Shown in pieces: positions 11,128 to 22,100 of a DNA stretch of 64,000 nt. The translations under genes and the position numbers were made by a program. Where the stretch lies: assembly GCA_963931865.1 (NCBI GenBank), contig OZ007514.1, positions 992,001 through 1,056,000 of the forward strand, read 5' to 3'. The first letter of the stretch is position 1, and every line of letters begins with the position of its first letter. The notes below the pieces were generated by a model. That model was not told where the DNA came from. It saw only the letters and a program-made list of their open reading frames with translations, and made no database searches. This DNA comes from Axinella damicornis (Eukaryota; Porifera; Demospongiae; Axinellida; Axinellidae).

Positions 11128-12500
11128 CGGAGAGCGTGAGTAACTTGATTCTCGCGGTGGAGGTGCGCTGTCAAGGCATGACGGAAGCTTTTTTTGATAG
11201 CATTATCCTTGGCAAACATATCTGCTGTCTCGCTCGAGAAAAGTGGTAAATACGGCTTTTTGGTGAACCTAACTGCTCGTTTTTGCACGGCTATACAGCG
11301 TATCGGTAAAAGCTTCCGTCATGCCCTGCACTTTGTGACAGCGCACCTCGCACCGCTTAAGTATACATTTCCCTATACCATAGAGCCCTCAGCAGTTCCT
11401 TTCCCCACATGAGCTCTATTGACAAGCTAATATTTATTTTGCACTCAAAGAATGTTCGTATCCTCTGGCTCACAGGTGTGTTTGTGTACCATAGTTTCAT
11501 GGGAAAACCATTTTAACAATTGTGTATTTGTATAATATTCATCTGTGCTCTTGACATATGGGTCCCCAGGCCTTCCATTGTCAATATATATAGATAATAG
11601 AGCGCACGGCCCGCGCACGAGTATGTGTCAGCCTCGTTCCACTTCCCAGGCCCGCGCGCCGCTTTTGGTACTGCAAGCGATGAAAAGCTGGGCGGGACCT
11701 GGGAACGAGGCTATGTCTGTGTACGTGTGTGTGTGTGTGACGGAAGTGGGATGTTCGTGGGGCGGGATTGTCTCTTGTATTTGTCCCTCTTCATGTACCC
11801 TTGTTGGGCGGCCTTCATATTTGCAGGTTTGCAATAATAATAATGCAAAAGTACATCCGGTGTACACAATGTAGCTAAAAAATATGATGAAACGAGAAAT
11901 ACAAAAATAAGGGCAAAATGGTTTGAGAAAGAGGGTGACTACAATGTTGGACTCAGGATTGATGAGGTCGATGGCGGTTGGTGACCCCACAGCATGGCCT
12001 TGAGAAGATCTTGCACCTCTGATTGCCTGAATGGCTGAGCAGAGTAGTGAGAAAGTTAGGCGGCATCTTAGCCAGCACATGCAGGGTGTTGCTGTATGGG
12101 GAATCCCATTTCTGGGCGAGCATGCAGGCCAGGTGCTTGTAAAAACATTTTGCTTCAGTAAATGAGGAGTCTCGTACCCGTTGTTCGTAGGCCCGTTTTT
12201 TCTCATGCTCATGCTTCCTGTAGCAGGCAGAGGGTGTCAGATTTTTGTTTCATGGGGCATGGGGGTTGAAAACTCTCACATCGAAGTATGTCTTCTCATA
12301 CGTCCCGCCCCACACTCCGTTGGCCATGGCTAACCTTTATATTAGCATTGAGTTGCTAGGTGGCTTGACCCATTTGCTTCTGCATTAAAGTTTTATGGAG
12401 AAAAAAAAGAAAGAAAAAAAAAGACTAGTGACGCGCGCGACCTTCGTATTTCTGGACCTCGAATTCAGCGAAAACATTGGGCATGGGTTGGCTAGGGCTA
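11128..12500. other. Intergenic, one small foldback, no gene
   Basis: No supported gene. At about 11630-11712 a short inverted repeat (agcctcgttcc...cccaggcc against ctgggaacgaggct) is a diverged member of the CCTCGTTCCCAGG family, with similar flanking octamers (tatgtgtc, atgtctgt). A (gt)n stretch sits near 11720-11740. Confidence 0.4.
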
Positions 12501-12504
12501 CAAG

Positions 12505-12600
12505 CGGATGCAATCGGGGAGCAGTAGTCGAAGCGGCCGCAATTGGGGCAGCAGTTGGCAATCGGGGAGCATGCAGCCGTTGAAGTGAACGCAATCGGGC
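12505..12600. repeat. Degenerate caatcggggagcag minisatellite
   Basis: Variants of gcaatcggggagcag recur about every 30-40 bp. The same motif forms the clearer array at 13060-13320. Confidence 0.55.
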
Positions 12601-12679
12601 CGAAGTAGTCTAGCGGGCTAGCCCCTCGAATATTCCCCAGCACGGATCGACTCACGTGACCGCACTCGGGGGAAAAAGA

Positions 12680-12987
12680 GGGTCTAGAAATTTGGACCAC
12701 TTTTGCTTGGGCTCTACTCGAAATCGGGTAGAGCCAATCAGATTGCAGCTGTCACGTGGTGATCTTTCAAATCGCTCAGTACAAGCGTTGAGGACTGTCT
12801 GAGGTTGCCTGCGATTGCTGTTCTCCTGCACAACGACCAAACAGACTAAGAACAAACAGCCAACGAGGTTAGCGGGCCGGAATCGACTGACTGCACTTGC
12901 ACTAAATTAAATATGACGTAACCGGACGTGATGTAGCTTAATTGCATTCTTTCGTACCGAGTAAAGTGGTCCAAAGTTTCTAGACCT
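12680..12987. mobile_element. Small inverted-repeat element, about 308 bp
   Basis: Termini gggtctagaaatttggacca (12680 onward) and the complement of aaagtggtccaaagtttctagacc (12963-12987) pair over about 25 bp. No coding content. Target duplication not resolved. Confidence 0.55.
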
Positions 12988-13059
12988 TACTTCTCCGCGC
13001 GCATACTGAAAGCGATCGCGCGCTGGAGAAAGCGAAGAGCTAGCTTGTTAGACTACAGC

Positions 13060-13325
13060 CGAAGCGGACGCAATCGGGGAGCAGTTGAAGCGGACGCAAT
13101 CGCGTATCGGACCCGCGGGGCGGACTAGCCTCTGAGGAAACATTCCGCGTTCTTTCGTGCAACCGAAATCGGCGCGCGGGCCTGGGAACGGGGCTAGAAG
13201 CGGACGCAATCGGGGAACAGCAGCTGAAGCGGACGCAAACGGGGAGCAGCAGCTGAAACGGACAGAAACAGGGAACAGCAGTTTGAAGCGGATCGACGCA
13301 ATCGGGGAGCAGCAGCTCTGCACAC
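13060..13325. repeat. About 30-bp minisatellite, unit gcggacgcaatcggggagcagc
   Basis: At least six imperfect units of about 29-31 bp can be followed (gaagcggacgcaatcgggga then gcagcagct). The lost 30-bp phase at some units argues against a protein role. The array is much more GC-rich than its surroundings. Confidence 0.75.
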
Positions 13326-13336
13326 GGTGTCATAGT

Positions 13337-13550
13337 CGTGAATGACTCCCGTCGTACGTGACTCCCGGTCACTGCTGCCTAGGCGTCAGTGACTCCCGGT
13401 CACTCACGCCTAGGCAGCAGTGACTCCCCGAACATTGATGCCTAGGTGTGAGTGACTCCCCCCTGACGGCAATGACTCCCAGGGGTCACTCGTGCCTAGG
13501 CGGCAATGTTCGGGGAGTCACTTACGCCTAGGTATGATTGACTCCTGCGC
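13337..13550. repeat. Palindromic GACTCCC / CCTAGG repeat
   Basis: The motif gtgactccc alternates with gcctaggc in both orientations. The inner segment agtgactccccgaacattg pairs with caatgttcggggagtcact. The result is a minisatellite able to form several alternative hairpins. Confidence 0.7.
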
Positions 13551-13670
13551 GTATGGAGAGCGTATGGTCTGCGCAAGAATCTTGGATGGTCTTGCACAGT
13601 CTTGCAAGCGCGGTAATCGAGCGCCTAGGAACGAGGCTATTTTATGTCTTATATCTATGGTACAAGCCAG

Positions 13671-13780
13671 CTAAACCACCCCCAGACGTGTTTACCGCGT
13701 AATACACTCGACAGTTCCGGGTAAACCCCTCGGGATTCTCTCGTGTACTACTGGTAAACGCGTCTAGGGGGTGGTTTAAC
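13671..13780. repeat. Foldback, about 110 bp
   Basis: ctaaaccacccccagacg...gtttacc at the left pairs with ggtaaacgcgtctagggggtggttta at the right. The word tatatctatg occurs on both sides, 13650 and 13808, and may be a flanking duplication. Confidence 0.65.
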
Positions 13781-13818
13781 TATAACTTAACCCATAGATA
13801 TAAGTCTTATATCTATGC

Positions 13819-13976
13819 TTAACCGATGACCTGATCCACCATGAGAGTGATCAAAGGGCTCACAACAAGCACACCACAGCTTTTTCCACTGTCTACAAGT
13901 CCCTTGTAGTCCATGAGGAAAGGGAGCGCTTGGTAGCACAAGCTCTTGCCATAGCCAGTAGGTAACCAACAGGTAA
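13819..13976 (-). pseudogene. RecQ-type helicase fragment (motifs I and Ia)
   Basis: About 53 codons read WLPTGYGKSLCYQ (Walker A, motif I) and then VLVVSPLITLMVDQV (motif Ia), the N-terminal ATP-binding signature of RecQ DNA helicases. It stops at VIG followed by taa, and I find no further helicase motifs nearby. The fragment abuts the left edge of the duplicated block starting near 13972. It is either a lone exon whose partners lie elsewhere or, more likely, a captured fragment. High confidence in the similarity, low in it being functional. Confidence 0.7.
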
Positions 13977-14030
13977 GTGTGAAACTTGTGTGTTCATGTT
14001 GCATGCTGGTGTTAGCTACCGGTATATAGA

Positions 14031-14554
14031 CAGGGGCGGATACAGGATTTTTGAAAGGGGGGCACTATATATTAAACGCTGCGGGAGGCAGTGCATAGAG
14101 GCGTGTAGCGCCGATCAGTCCGCTCGAAGCGCGGAAAAAATTTTTCGCCTTCATTTTTCACTTCTCAGGATGGGCTCTCGTGGCACCTTAGCGCTTTGCA
14201 CTGCAAGTTCCAGATGTACGAGGATTGCAGGTCCCAGGGCCGCCACGAGCTTCTTGCTCGCTCACGAACGTAATACGAACGTAATACGTACGTACACGGA
14301 GGGGTATACTAGATAAAAAGTGAAGACGGTCGATGAAAAAATGAAAAGTGGTGATATAAAGCAGAGGTGTAAATGAGAAGTCACAAAATAAAAATAAATC
14401 AGTTAGTTCGTGGTCTCGTTCCCAAGCCGTTCGGTTTCAGGCAACGCACGGTATTGCGAGCTGAGGAGGCAGGCCAGGCCAGGAGTTGCAACGTACTAGT
14501 TACGTAGCGGCAGCAAGTTAGTAAGGAAGAAAATAAAGTGATGATCCGCCACTG
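14031..14554. mobile_element. hAT-like non-autonomous element
   Basis: The left end caggggcggatacagg and the complement of the right end, cagtggcggatcat, resemble hAT terminal repeats (CAGNGGCGGA). It lies in the intron before the Calx-beta exon of copy 1 and is absent from copy 2. No convincing 8-bp duplication is visible (tatataga against atagatta). Confidence 0.65.
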
Positions 14555-14665
14555 ATAGATTAACACTCTGTCCACTCTCTCCATCTGAACAGATGCTGAC
14601 TATATTTTCCCAGATCCAATCACTATGACATTCGTTATAGGAACCAGCAGTAGCACAATGACTGC

Positions 14666-14900
14666 CTTTTTTATTTTTTTATATTTTTTATTTTTTAATG
14701 AAAATTAAAATGTTAAACGCAGGGATACATTAGTAGCAGTTACTGCTAATACATGAATGTACCCTAACTATATAATTATATATAGCTACTATACAATACA
14801 AACAACTAGCGACAAACAACAGACAAGAACTCTACAAATAGACAGAAATCTTATGCTTATAAATTCCACAATTGACGTACTTCGCTGGATACCAGCTGCC
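14666..14900 (-). mobile_element. Poly(A)-tailed insertion in the Calx-beta exon
   Basis: About 235 nt interrupt the exon relative to copy 2. Both junctions carry ctgcctt, a likely target duplication, and the left edge is a T-rich run, that is a poly(A)-like tail on the minus strand. This is the pattern of a retrotransposed SINE or a truncated LINE 3' end. It lacks GT-AG borders, so it is not a new intron. Confidence 0.6.
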
Positions 14901-15645
14901 TTGATAAGTACTGTACAGGATAGCATAGTGGAAGGTGATCAAAGCTTCCAAGTGGCAGTGTCAACCAATTCAACGATCACAATTGGGACACCTTCCTCTG
15001 CGACTGCAGTAATCAGGGATGATGACCGTAAGTCATGAGATGTAGTAAAGAGGCAATGGATAATGCATGGTTACTCTGAGTCAATTGGTCTAACAGAAAC
15101 AAGCCCCGCAACCTTAAATTGTGCAAAATTCAATTATAAACCACTGTACCCTAAGGAATTCATCGCTTAATTCTCACAGTATTATTAGCAAGCAACAGGA
15201 AGCAGCATGGATATGGTTGAGCAGATTCCAGATCAGAAAAATAGGTTGTGGACTGATTGAATCTTATCTTGCAGAGAAGACAGACAAGTGTACGCATTAT
15301 TCTGTGTCCACTTGGAAAGGAACCCGTCAATGGATGTTGAGTAGACAGTGTGTCTGCATAAGTTGCTATCTGCTTAGGAAGTGGAGGTTCCGACCTTGAT
15401 ATTCGACATCTGAAATGTAATTCTCTACTATAGGATCTGTATGGAAAGCAATCCAATGCCAAATGCTACTGTAACACCAATACAACCTATACCTCATGAA
15501 CGTATACTAGAATGTGGTGGGATAGCTTTCATTACTTCACTGAAGTGAATCAAAGTCTCAGGATAGTGCCCTTTTCCCACTTATGCTTGTAGTACTTTTG
15601 GAATACGTGGTAGTGCATATGGTGAGGGCCAAATTCACTCTGGGC

Positions 15646-16045
15646 CAGGGCCGCCGAGAAGGGGGGGCAAAAGGGGCAGTTTGCCCCGGGCCCCCTGTGT
15701 AAGGGGGGGGCCCACACGCTCAGCTCGGTTGTCGCCGCGCTCTCGAGAATGACGGCAAAACCACGGCAGAGGTTGGCTGACTGGCCCAGCAACGGTAGGT
15801 TTCCAGTGTGGGTGAGATAACTGGCTAGTACAAACTCGATACAACAACTTGATCGTACGATATAAGCTGTAATAAATTATGCCGTCACTAAGTACACATC
15901 AATCGACAAGTAAACTTATAACGCGATTTGTGGGGAAAGTCCCTATATGGAACGCCACAGCTAGGCTTACGCCCACTCTTACTGACCAAAGGGGCCCCAG
16001 TTGTACAGTTTGCCCAGGGCCCCCTGAACCCTCTTGGCGGCCCTG
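15646..16045. mobile_element. hAT MITE, 400 bp, perfect 8-bp target duplication
   Basis: The element starts cagggccgcc and ends ggcggccctg. ctctgggc is duplicated exactly on both sides (15638-15645, 16046-16053). The empty site survives in copy 2 as catcctgggcctttag near 24920. Internal subterminal sequence is also inverted (cagtttgccc... against its complement). hAT class follows from the CAGGG end plus the 8-bp duplication. No transposase is encoded. Confidence 0.92.
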
Positions 16046-17759
16046 CTCTGGGCCTGGGCCTTTAGTAACTGTAGGCCTTAATAATATATATTATTTGAAC
16101 TTGATCAGTTATTATTCTCAGACCCAAGGACAATGGGAGGAGACCCTCACTTCAGCATTGTACTTGCAGACAACAAGAGGCTCTGCTACACGGTTCAAGG
16201 AGAGCGTGGCTCAGTCTTCAATCTCATCAGCAACGAGAACTTTCACATGAACGCCCTGTTTGTGCCTAATTCTGGAGTGAGAAACGCTACCTGGATTGGC
16301 TCACTTGGTGTTGTGATGTGGAACAGTCGATCCAATGTTACAAAACTCAAGTTCGATGCTGCAAGCAAAGAAATTCACTTGGGAGATGGAATCAATCTTG
16401 CTGCCAAAAGTGTACGGGACTTTCGCCTCCACAGTGGTGAACTTTATATTTCTATAGTTTCTACCAAAAAGCAGAGGGGTAACCCTACTGTGAAAGTCAA
16501 CCTGGAGGATGTGGGGCTAAATTTTACTGTGAGGTTCACCCAAAAGCACCTTGAAATGTCTTGGACGAGCATTGGAAGGCACAGCAATGATTTACATGGC
16601 CTGATTGGTAAGCACACATACTACTGTTAAAGCCCTTTAATGATTAATGACGCATACATTCATCATGTGACCTTCAGCTACATGTCCAATGTCACTTAAG
16701 ACAGAGAAAAAAGGTGGGACAAGGGGGGTTCACCAGGAGGGTGAAAATAGCGTGGCTATGACTGGGGTTGGTTGTGTAAAAACCACTAAAAACCAGCATG
16801 ATCATTTTAAGCAGTTCATTTACATTGTATGGCCTCCAATTCCAGTGTTCAAGGCAGATCGAATTTTCAGCTAGAGCAGGTTAGATTGAATAATGAGAGT
16901 TGTGGTTAGAGCCGTGACTGTACTTTGTGATACATTAATTGCATGCAGTTTGAGCATGAAACCCGAAGTTAACTACTAGCAAGCTGAAAGACAGAACTGG
17001 AATGTAGTAAAGACTTAATAATTATCAATGGATCACAGCCATACAAACAATACACTCATGAATCTTGATCAGAGATTGTGATGATAGATACCCTGATTGA
17101 ATGACATGCCTAATGTATATATTAGACTACGTACTAGACTATAGAACTTCAATTCATTGTGACCACTGCAATCATTTTCTTGGTTCACAAACAGGCCAGT
17201 TTTACCGCAATGGTGTGGAAATTGATGAAGTCCAAAGGATCTTACTACTTCCAGGCAGGAATCCTGTTTCTTTGAGGCAGCATCCCGTTTGGGGATTCAT
17301 GAAACAAGAAAAGGTAGAAGGCAAGCACTGTTGGGCTGCCTTGAATCGGGGTGAACAGGGAGAGGGGCTGATTGATGGCAACTACATGGACTACAAGGTT
17401 GAAGACATCCTCTCCATGGATTTCAAGTTCACGCAGTAACAATAGTGACTGCATGAGCCTTCACAATACTCTTTGTAGCAAAGCTGGCTAGAAGCCACTA
17501 TAGATGCCCTGGTAACATAGTATCATTGATTGTTACTTTTTTGTGGAAGCTAATTTTGGATTTGTAACTATTTCGTACATAGTCAGTGTATATATTTTGT
17601 GCTATTCTTTCATGCCCTCATTTTTGCATGTGGGGCTCAGGTAGCGGCCCAGTGGCCAGTATTTCAACCTTGGTGTCGGGGGACCTGGCTCTGCCTTCTC
17701 CAAGCCCTTGTTAGCCACCATTGCAAAAGCAAAGTAATAAATAATTTTAGTGTTGATCA

Positions 17760-18075
17760 TGAATTCCATCATGGATATCACCAGCTAGAGTTCCCAGTCC
17801 AACAGCCTTCAGAACACCAATCAGTTCATCCCAGCTAAGAGGCTTGCAATGCCTTTTCTTTCAATCCATAGCCTCAGAATTTCTGTTTATCTGTTCTGTA
17901 TGTCCGTTGCATTTTGTGATGACTGTGTCGACTTCTGCTCCAGTTTCATCATTTTATTAGAAGAAGTCCAAACAGAAAGTACTTTGTGCTGATTTGTTTT
18001 GCGATGTTGATGCATTTTCCATTCTTGCCCGGGGTGTGTGCAAATACACATGTGAAGATTCCGGCATTGGTCTAG
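17760..18075 (-). pseudogene. Decayed Death-domain exon
   Basis: Nucleotide copy of 26615-26910, the Death-domain exon of the 28.6-kb paralogue, with several small indels and stops that destroy the frame (for example in ...gaagtccaaacagaaag). It ends at cttgcccgggg where copy 2 continues towards its splice acceptor. It lies convergent to the duplicated ITIH-like exons, the same arrangement as at copy 2. Confidence 0.8.
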
Positions 18076-18089
18076 CATTTGGAATTGGA

Positions 18090-18240
18090 TTGTGTTCCAT
18101 ACAGATTCTGTAGTAGAGAGAACTACGTCTCAGATGTTGAATATCAAGGTCATAGCTGCAGACACATTGTTACAACCTCACTGAGCATCCACTAACAGGC
18201 TCCGTTCCAAGTGGACAGCTATAGGATCACAATAATTTCC
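18090..18240. repeat. Inverted intron fragment of the duplicated block
   Basis: Reverse-complement match to about 15310-15440 and 24600-24720 (marks: catacagattctgtagtaga, tgaatatcaaggtc, ttccaagtgg). It shows that the duplication breakpoint was rearranged by an inversion. Confidence 0.65.
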
Positions 18241-19162
18241 AATGATCATGTATATTACACAGGGAGATGAACACTTGAGCAGATACTCACATTATAGTGA
18301 ACCACCACACACCGTCCCAACAAACTTTTTAAGAAGATCGCTATTACTACATAATTATCTCAATTGTATATAGACTGCTATTAGTTACTGTAGTCTGCAA
18401 GTATTCAGGGTCTGCAACATAGCTATTTCTTTTCTGAAAACACCTTTTGGATGCTACATTGCAAGAACCACCCACAGACATGATGGTCAGCTAAGTGAGG
18501 ACCCCCACTCACTGTGTACAGTCTTCACTTGTAAGTTCACAACTGTTACTGTTGGTACACAAATATTGACTTAATACCTGAGAACTGGAATGCTGCAGGA
18601 GCTGTCTTGCCCGAATGCACCCAAGGCTTCATCCGAGGATACAATCATGTGCTAAGCACATGTCAGGTTGAGGCATTTCCTGCAATACGTATTGAGATCT
18701 CATTGCAACTGCATATAGCCACCAGTTGGATTGTTGTAACTATGCAGTGCTATACACTAGGACCATCATAGCTAAGACAATGAGAACATTTCGTGACCCC
18801 CCTTCCTGTTTACAGCTAGATGGAAACCTCAAATGATGCTGCACATACAAATGTAACTATATTTCATCCCTACATGTAGATACTAAACTGATCAGTAATT
18901 CCTAATCATAAGCATGTTAAGATAATTGTGCAAATTTGGATTCTGCCTGATTTGTACAGCATAATTAAATGTGTTGATGGTATCGTGGTGCCTGCCACTG
19001 CCAGGAGCTTTTGTTGCTGAAAATAACGTTCACAATAAGTACCTGCACTGGCATTCACTAGCACTCACTGACTCCTTCAAAACAGATACCTTTCTGTGCA
19101 TCATCGTTGGTGCTATAAATGGTGGTGCACAGTTCGTGCAGCACCAACAGCTGCTACACAAC
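18241..19162. other. Upstream region of the NIDO/AMOP gene
   Basis: No supported gene or repeat. The promoter of the gene starting at 19163 is expected here; I see no confident core element. Confidence 0.35.
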
Positions 19163-22100
19163 ATGGTTGTCCTGGCTACTGTTGCAATCCTTTTGGTGCT
19201 GTGTCACCGGCAAGCAGCTGGAATTCTGCTGGAGGATTTCTACCCCTTCGGAGAGACTACTGAAGACCTGTTTCTTCCACCCACAAATGATGGATTTGCT
19301 GCACTATCCCTGGTCATGCCTTTCCCCGCCTTTGACGAGGATCGCACAACTACCTATGTGAGTGCCTGTGTATGAGTGTGAGTCTATTTACACTATCTAC
19401 TTCAGAGGAATTCAACTAAAGAAGGACATTCTTATGAAAAGCTCCTGCTTTGTCTCTATGAAAGTAGCTACCTGCAGGGAAAGAACTGAAGTAAAGACAG
19501 AGGACTGCAGTATAGTAGCTACATAACTGATTGACTTAATTTTGTTGCATTGTAACCTGTATAGCTAGTAGCCAAATCTGTTGGATTGTGGTTTTAATTG
19601 AGCTGTGCAGTTAAGATTTAGTTGTACAGAATATTACTAACTCTGGGATTTGCTGACTATACAGGTGAACAGCAATGGAATCATCTCCTTTAGTGCCCCG
19701 GTAACTCTAGTCACCCCTGACCCTTTCCCCCTCTCTGGGGATCTCACGGATGTTCCCTTGATCGCTCCGTACTGGGCAGACGTGGACACAACGGGAACTG
19801 GAACTGTCTGGCACAGGGAAGACAATGACCCTCAACTGCTGGCCAGAGCAAGGGACGACATACGGGCTGCATTCACTAATCAAAGCAGCTTTGTCCCAAC
19901 TCAGCTACTGATCGCTACTTGGGATCATGTTGGATACTTCAACAACCGCACTGACAGAGTAAGCCAAATGTATCTAATGCCGTCCTTATGTAGCTATCCA
20001 TGCATGTATAATGCAAGGTGAAGACAGACAGGGTATGGGCTAGATTAAGATCGTGCGCATTCAGAGCATGCACATTTTCTTTTTCCAAATAAGGACTGTG
20101 TAACCATTAAACTGTGCATGATCATTCATGTTGTTCAGTTGAATAGTGAAGCAAAATTTGTATTATACAATAACAACTGTTGAACTGGAAATAAACACTG
20201 CACAGCATATTATATAGATAGGAAGGGGACATCAGCCCCCTTAGCCACCTTTCCCCTTACTTGTACAGTTGTTCAAATTTACTGTTTCCACAGACCAATA
20301 CTTTCCAGTGTGTGGTGGCCACAAATGGGATGAGCTCATTTGTAACCTTCCTCTATGCTGATGGAGAGATCCAGTGGACTACTGGGGATGTCTCTGGAGG
20401 AAGTGGAGGCTTGGGGGGTACTCCAGCACTAGCAGGATTCAATACCGGGGATGGTATTCGCTTTTCAACCGTACCTGGCTCACTCACTGACGATGTCACC
20501 AACATCACCAATACAAGCAACGTAGGAATCCCTGGAGTATGGCTGTTCCAAATCAATGAAGCCTCTCAGAATTGCAGCTTTGAACCTCAAGGTGCAGCAC
20601 ATTCCTTACCATATATAGCTAGCACACTGATTATTGTAAAGTCTCCATGATTTCATCTGTGATAGCTATAGCTAGCTTGTAGCTATAGAAACAGAACCCT
20701 CACCAGTTAATGACTTCACACATGCCAAGTGACTCTTTACTGTATCTTCACAGTCACACTGGAATTGTCTCCCCGCGGGGGCCATGTCTTGGGGGGCACT
20801 GTGGTGCAGGTGTCAGGCCCATGCTTTGAAGAGGACGACAACATCACCTGTGTGTTCGATGGCGAGGAGGTTGAGGGTGTGTTTGTCAGCACAATGGTGG
20901 TGCTGTGTCTTTCTCCACCCCTGCCAGATACTGGGATGTTGCCATTCCAACTGGTTGTCCGCAATGCAAGTGGAAATGTCAGATCTCAGGGAAGTGCAGA
21001 GTTCGTCTCCTGTAAGTGTATAGTGTTTACACCTCAAATCTACATGCATGCATAATAATGGTAGCTGCCGTTACTAATAATCATGTGAGCATGCAGTATG
21101 AATTAATTGTTCGTAACGTAAGGTGTTTAATATTTGCCTCCAAGACCTTTCAGCCAAATTAAAGCTGCACGGTCTCCCAATGGGAGGAAGGGTGAAGAAA
21201 GCACTTTACCAGTGAAGCAACGGGTGTGGGGATTCGAACCAGGGACGTTTGGTCCAGAGTCAAATGCTTTAACCACTTGGCGACAAGTCACTCACAGTAG
21301 CTACACCAGTTCAAAACAGGACAAAGATCTTGTTGCATGCAGCTTCAGTTAATTCAGACAATGTTCAATCAAATCAGATTAGTTGACCACTATACATAGG
21401 TCTCCAAATGCAGGAGGAAGCTATGCAAACAATATTGTAGCACACTGTTTGGTAGTGAAGCAGCAACTGTTCTGAGAGCTAACTCTTCTGTTTTGTACTA
21501 TAGCTAATGTACGTAATAACTGTATACTCTTCCTATTGTTCTCTCAATTATAGTGTCACTCGAAGAAGGTTCTGGGGTTCAGCTTAATACGTCTAATGCA
21601 ATTTTTGAATCTGGAGATGGCCTTGAAATAACTTGGCTACCCGAAACAGTTGTACCCGCTATGGACCCGGACTTGTACACAGTGGATGTTAGACTTTCTT
21701 GCTTTGATAATGAGTCAGACACTTTTGAAGAATTAGCAGTCGTAGCAAGTGACATTCCTAACAGTGGACAATTCATCATTACTTTTCCAGCTATTAACAT
21801 CTCTGATGTCTGCCCTGTTAGCATACAAGTTAGCCTGAGTGGATCAACTGCTTCACTCATCAAGCGTAATATTGGTGATGTGATAGAGAGACTTATTGAT
21901 GTTGGCGTAACAGTGATTGCGGCTGGTATTCGAGCCATTATACGGTATTATACAGGAGGATTCTTTCAGTCAATAGCTCTACGTCTTTTGTGTGAAGGAT
22001 GGTGTTTGTTACAGCCTGCTGGAATTGGTGCAACTTTGCTCCGTATGGTGGCGGCCTGCCCACCCACCATTGAAATGGCCCTCTGTGACAATGGATTTTT

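Larger units (their letters stand above)
14593..17439 (+). pseudogene. Partial gene copy: Calx-beta exon (interrupted), ITIH-C-like exon, last exon
   Basis: Exons corresponding to the gene at 19163 are 14593..15027, 16122..16607 and 17195..17439. The first is a Calx-beta exon (DADYIFPDP at the start, VIRDDD at the end) split by a 235-nt insertion at 14666-14900 that closes the frame. The second starts PRTMGGDPHFSIVL and ends HGLIG; the third starts QFYRNGVEID and ends KFTQ-stop. The last two exons are intact and spliceable (ttctcag| acceptor, attg|gtaagc donor, acag| acceptor). No NIDO/AMOP exons precede it, so no complete protein is expected; a short transcript using only the ITIH-like exons cannot be excluded. 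Confidence 0.75.
13970..18080. repeat. Segmental duplication copy 1 (of about 23440-26920)
   Basis: This block copies, in order, the intron start aggtaagtgtga, the Calx-beta exon, the ITIH-like exon, the last exon and, convergent on the other strand, part of a Death-domain exon. The ITIH-like exon differs from copy 2 at only a handful of residues, so the event is recent. Copy 1 carries three insertions (14031-14554, 14666-14900, 15646-16045) that copy 2 lacks. Confidence 0.85.

Noticed and set aside
10685..11143. 152-codon open frame on the plus strand
   Set aside because: It lies inside an inverted-repeat element and runs through its terminal repeat; no known domain.
14666..14900. Recent intron gain in the Calx-beta exon
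   Set aside because: The insertion lacks GT-AG borders and has a target duplication plus a poly(A)-like end, so it is a transposed element.
21230..21292. Functional tRNA gene on the minus strand
   Set aside because: A and B boxes are present but the acceptor stem does not pair; better explained as a SINE head.
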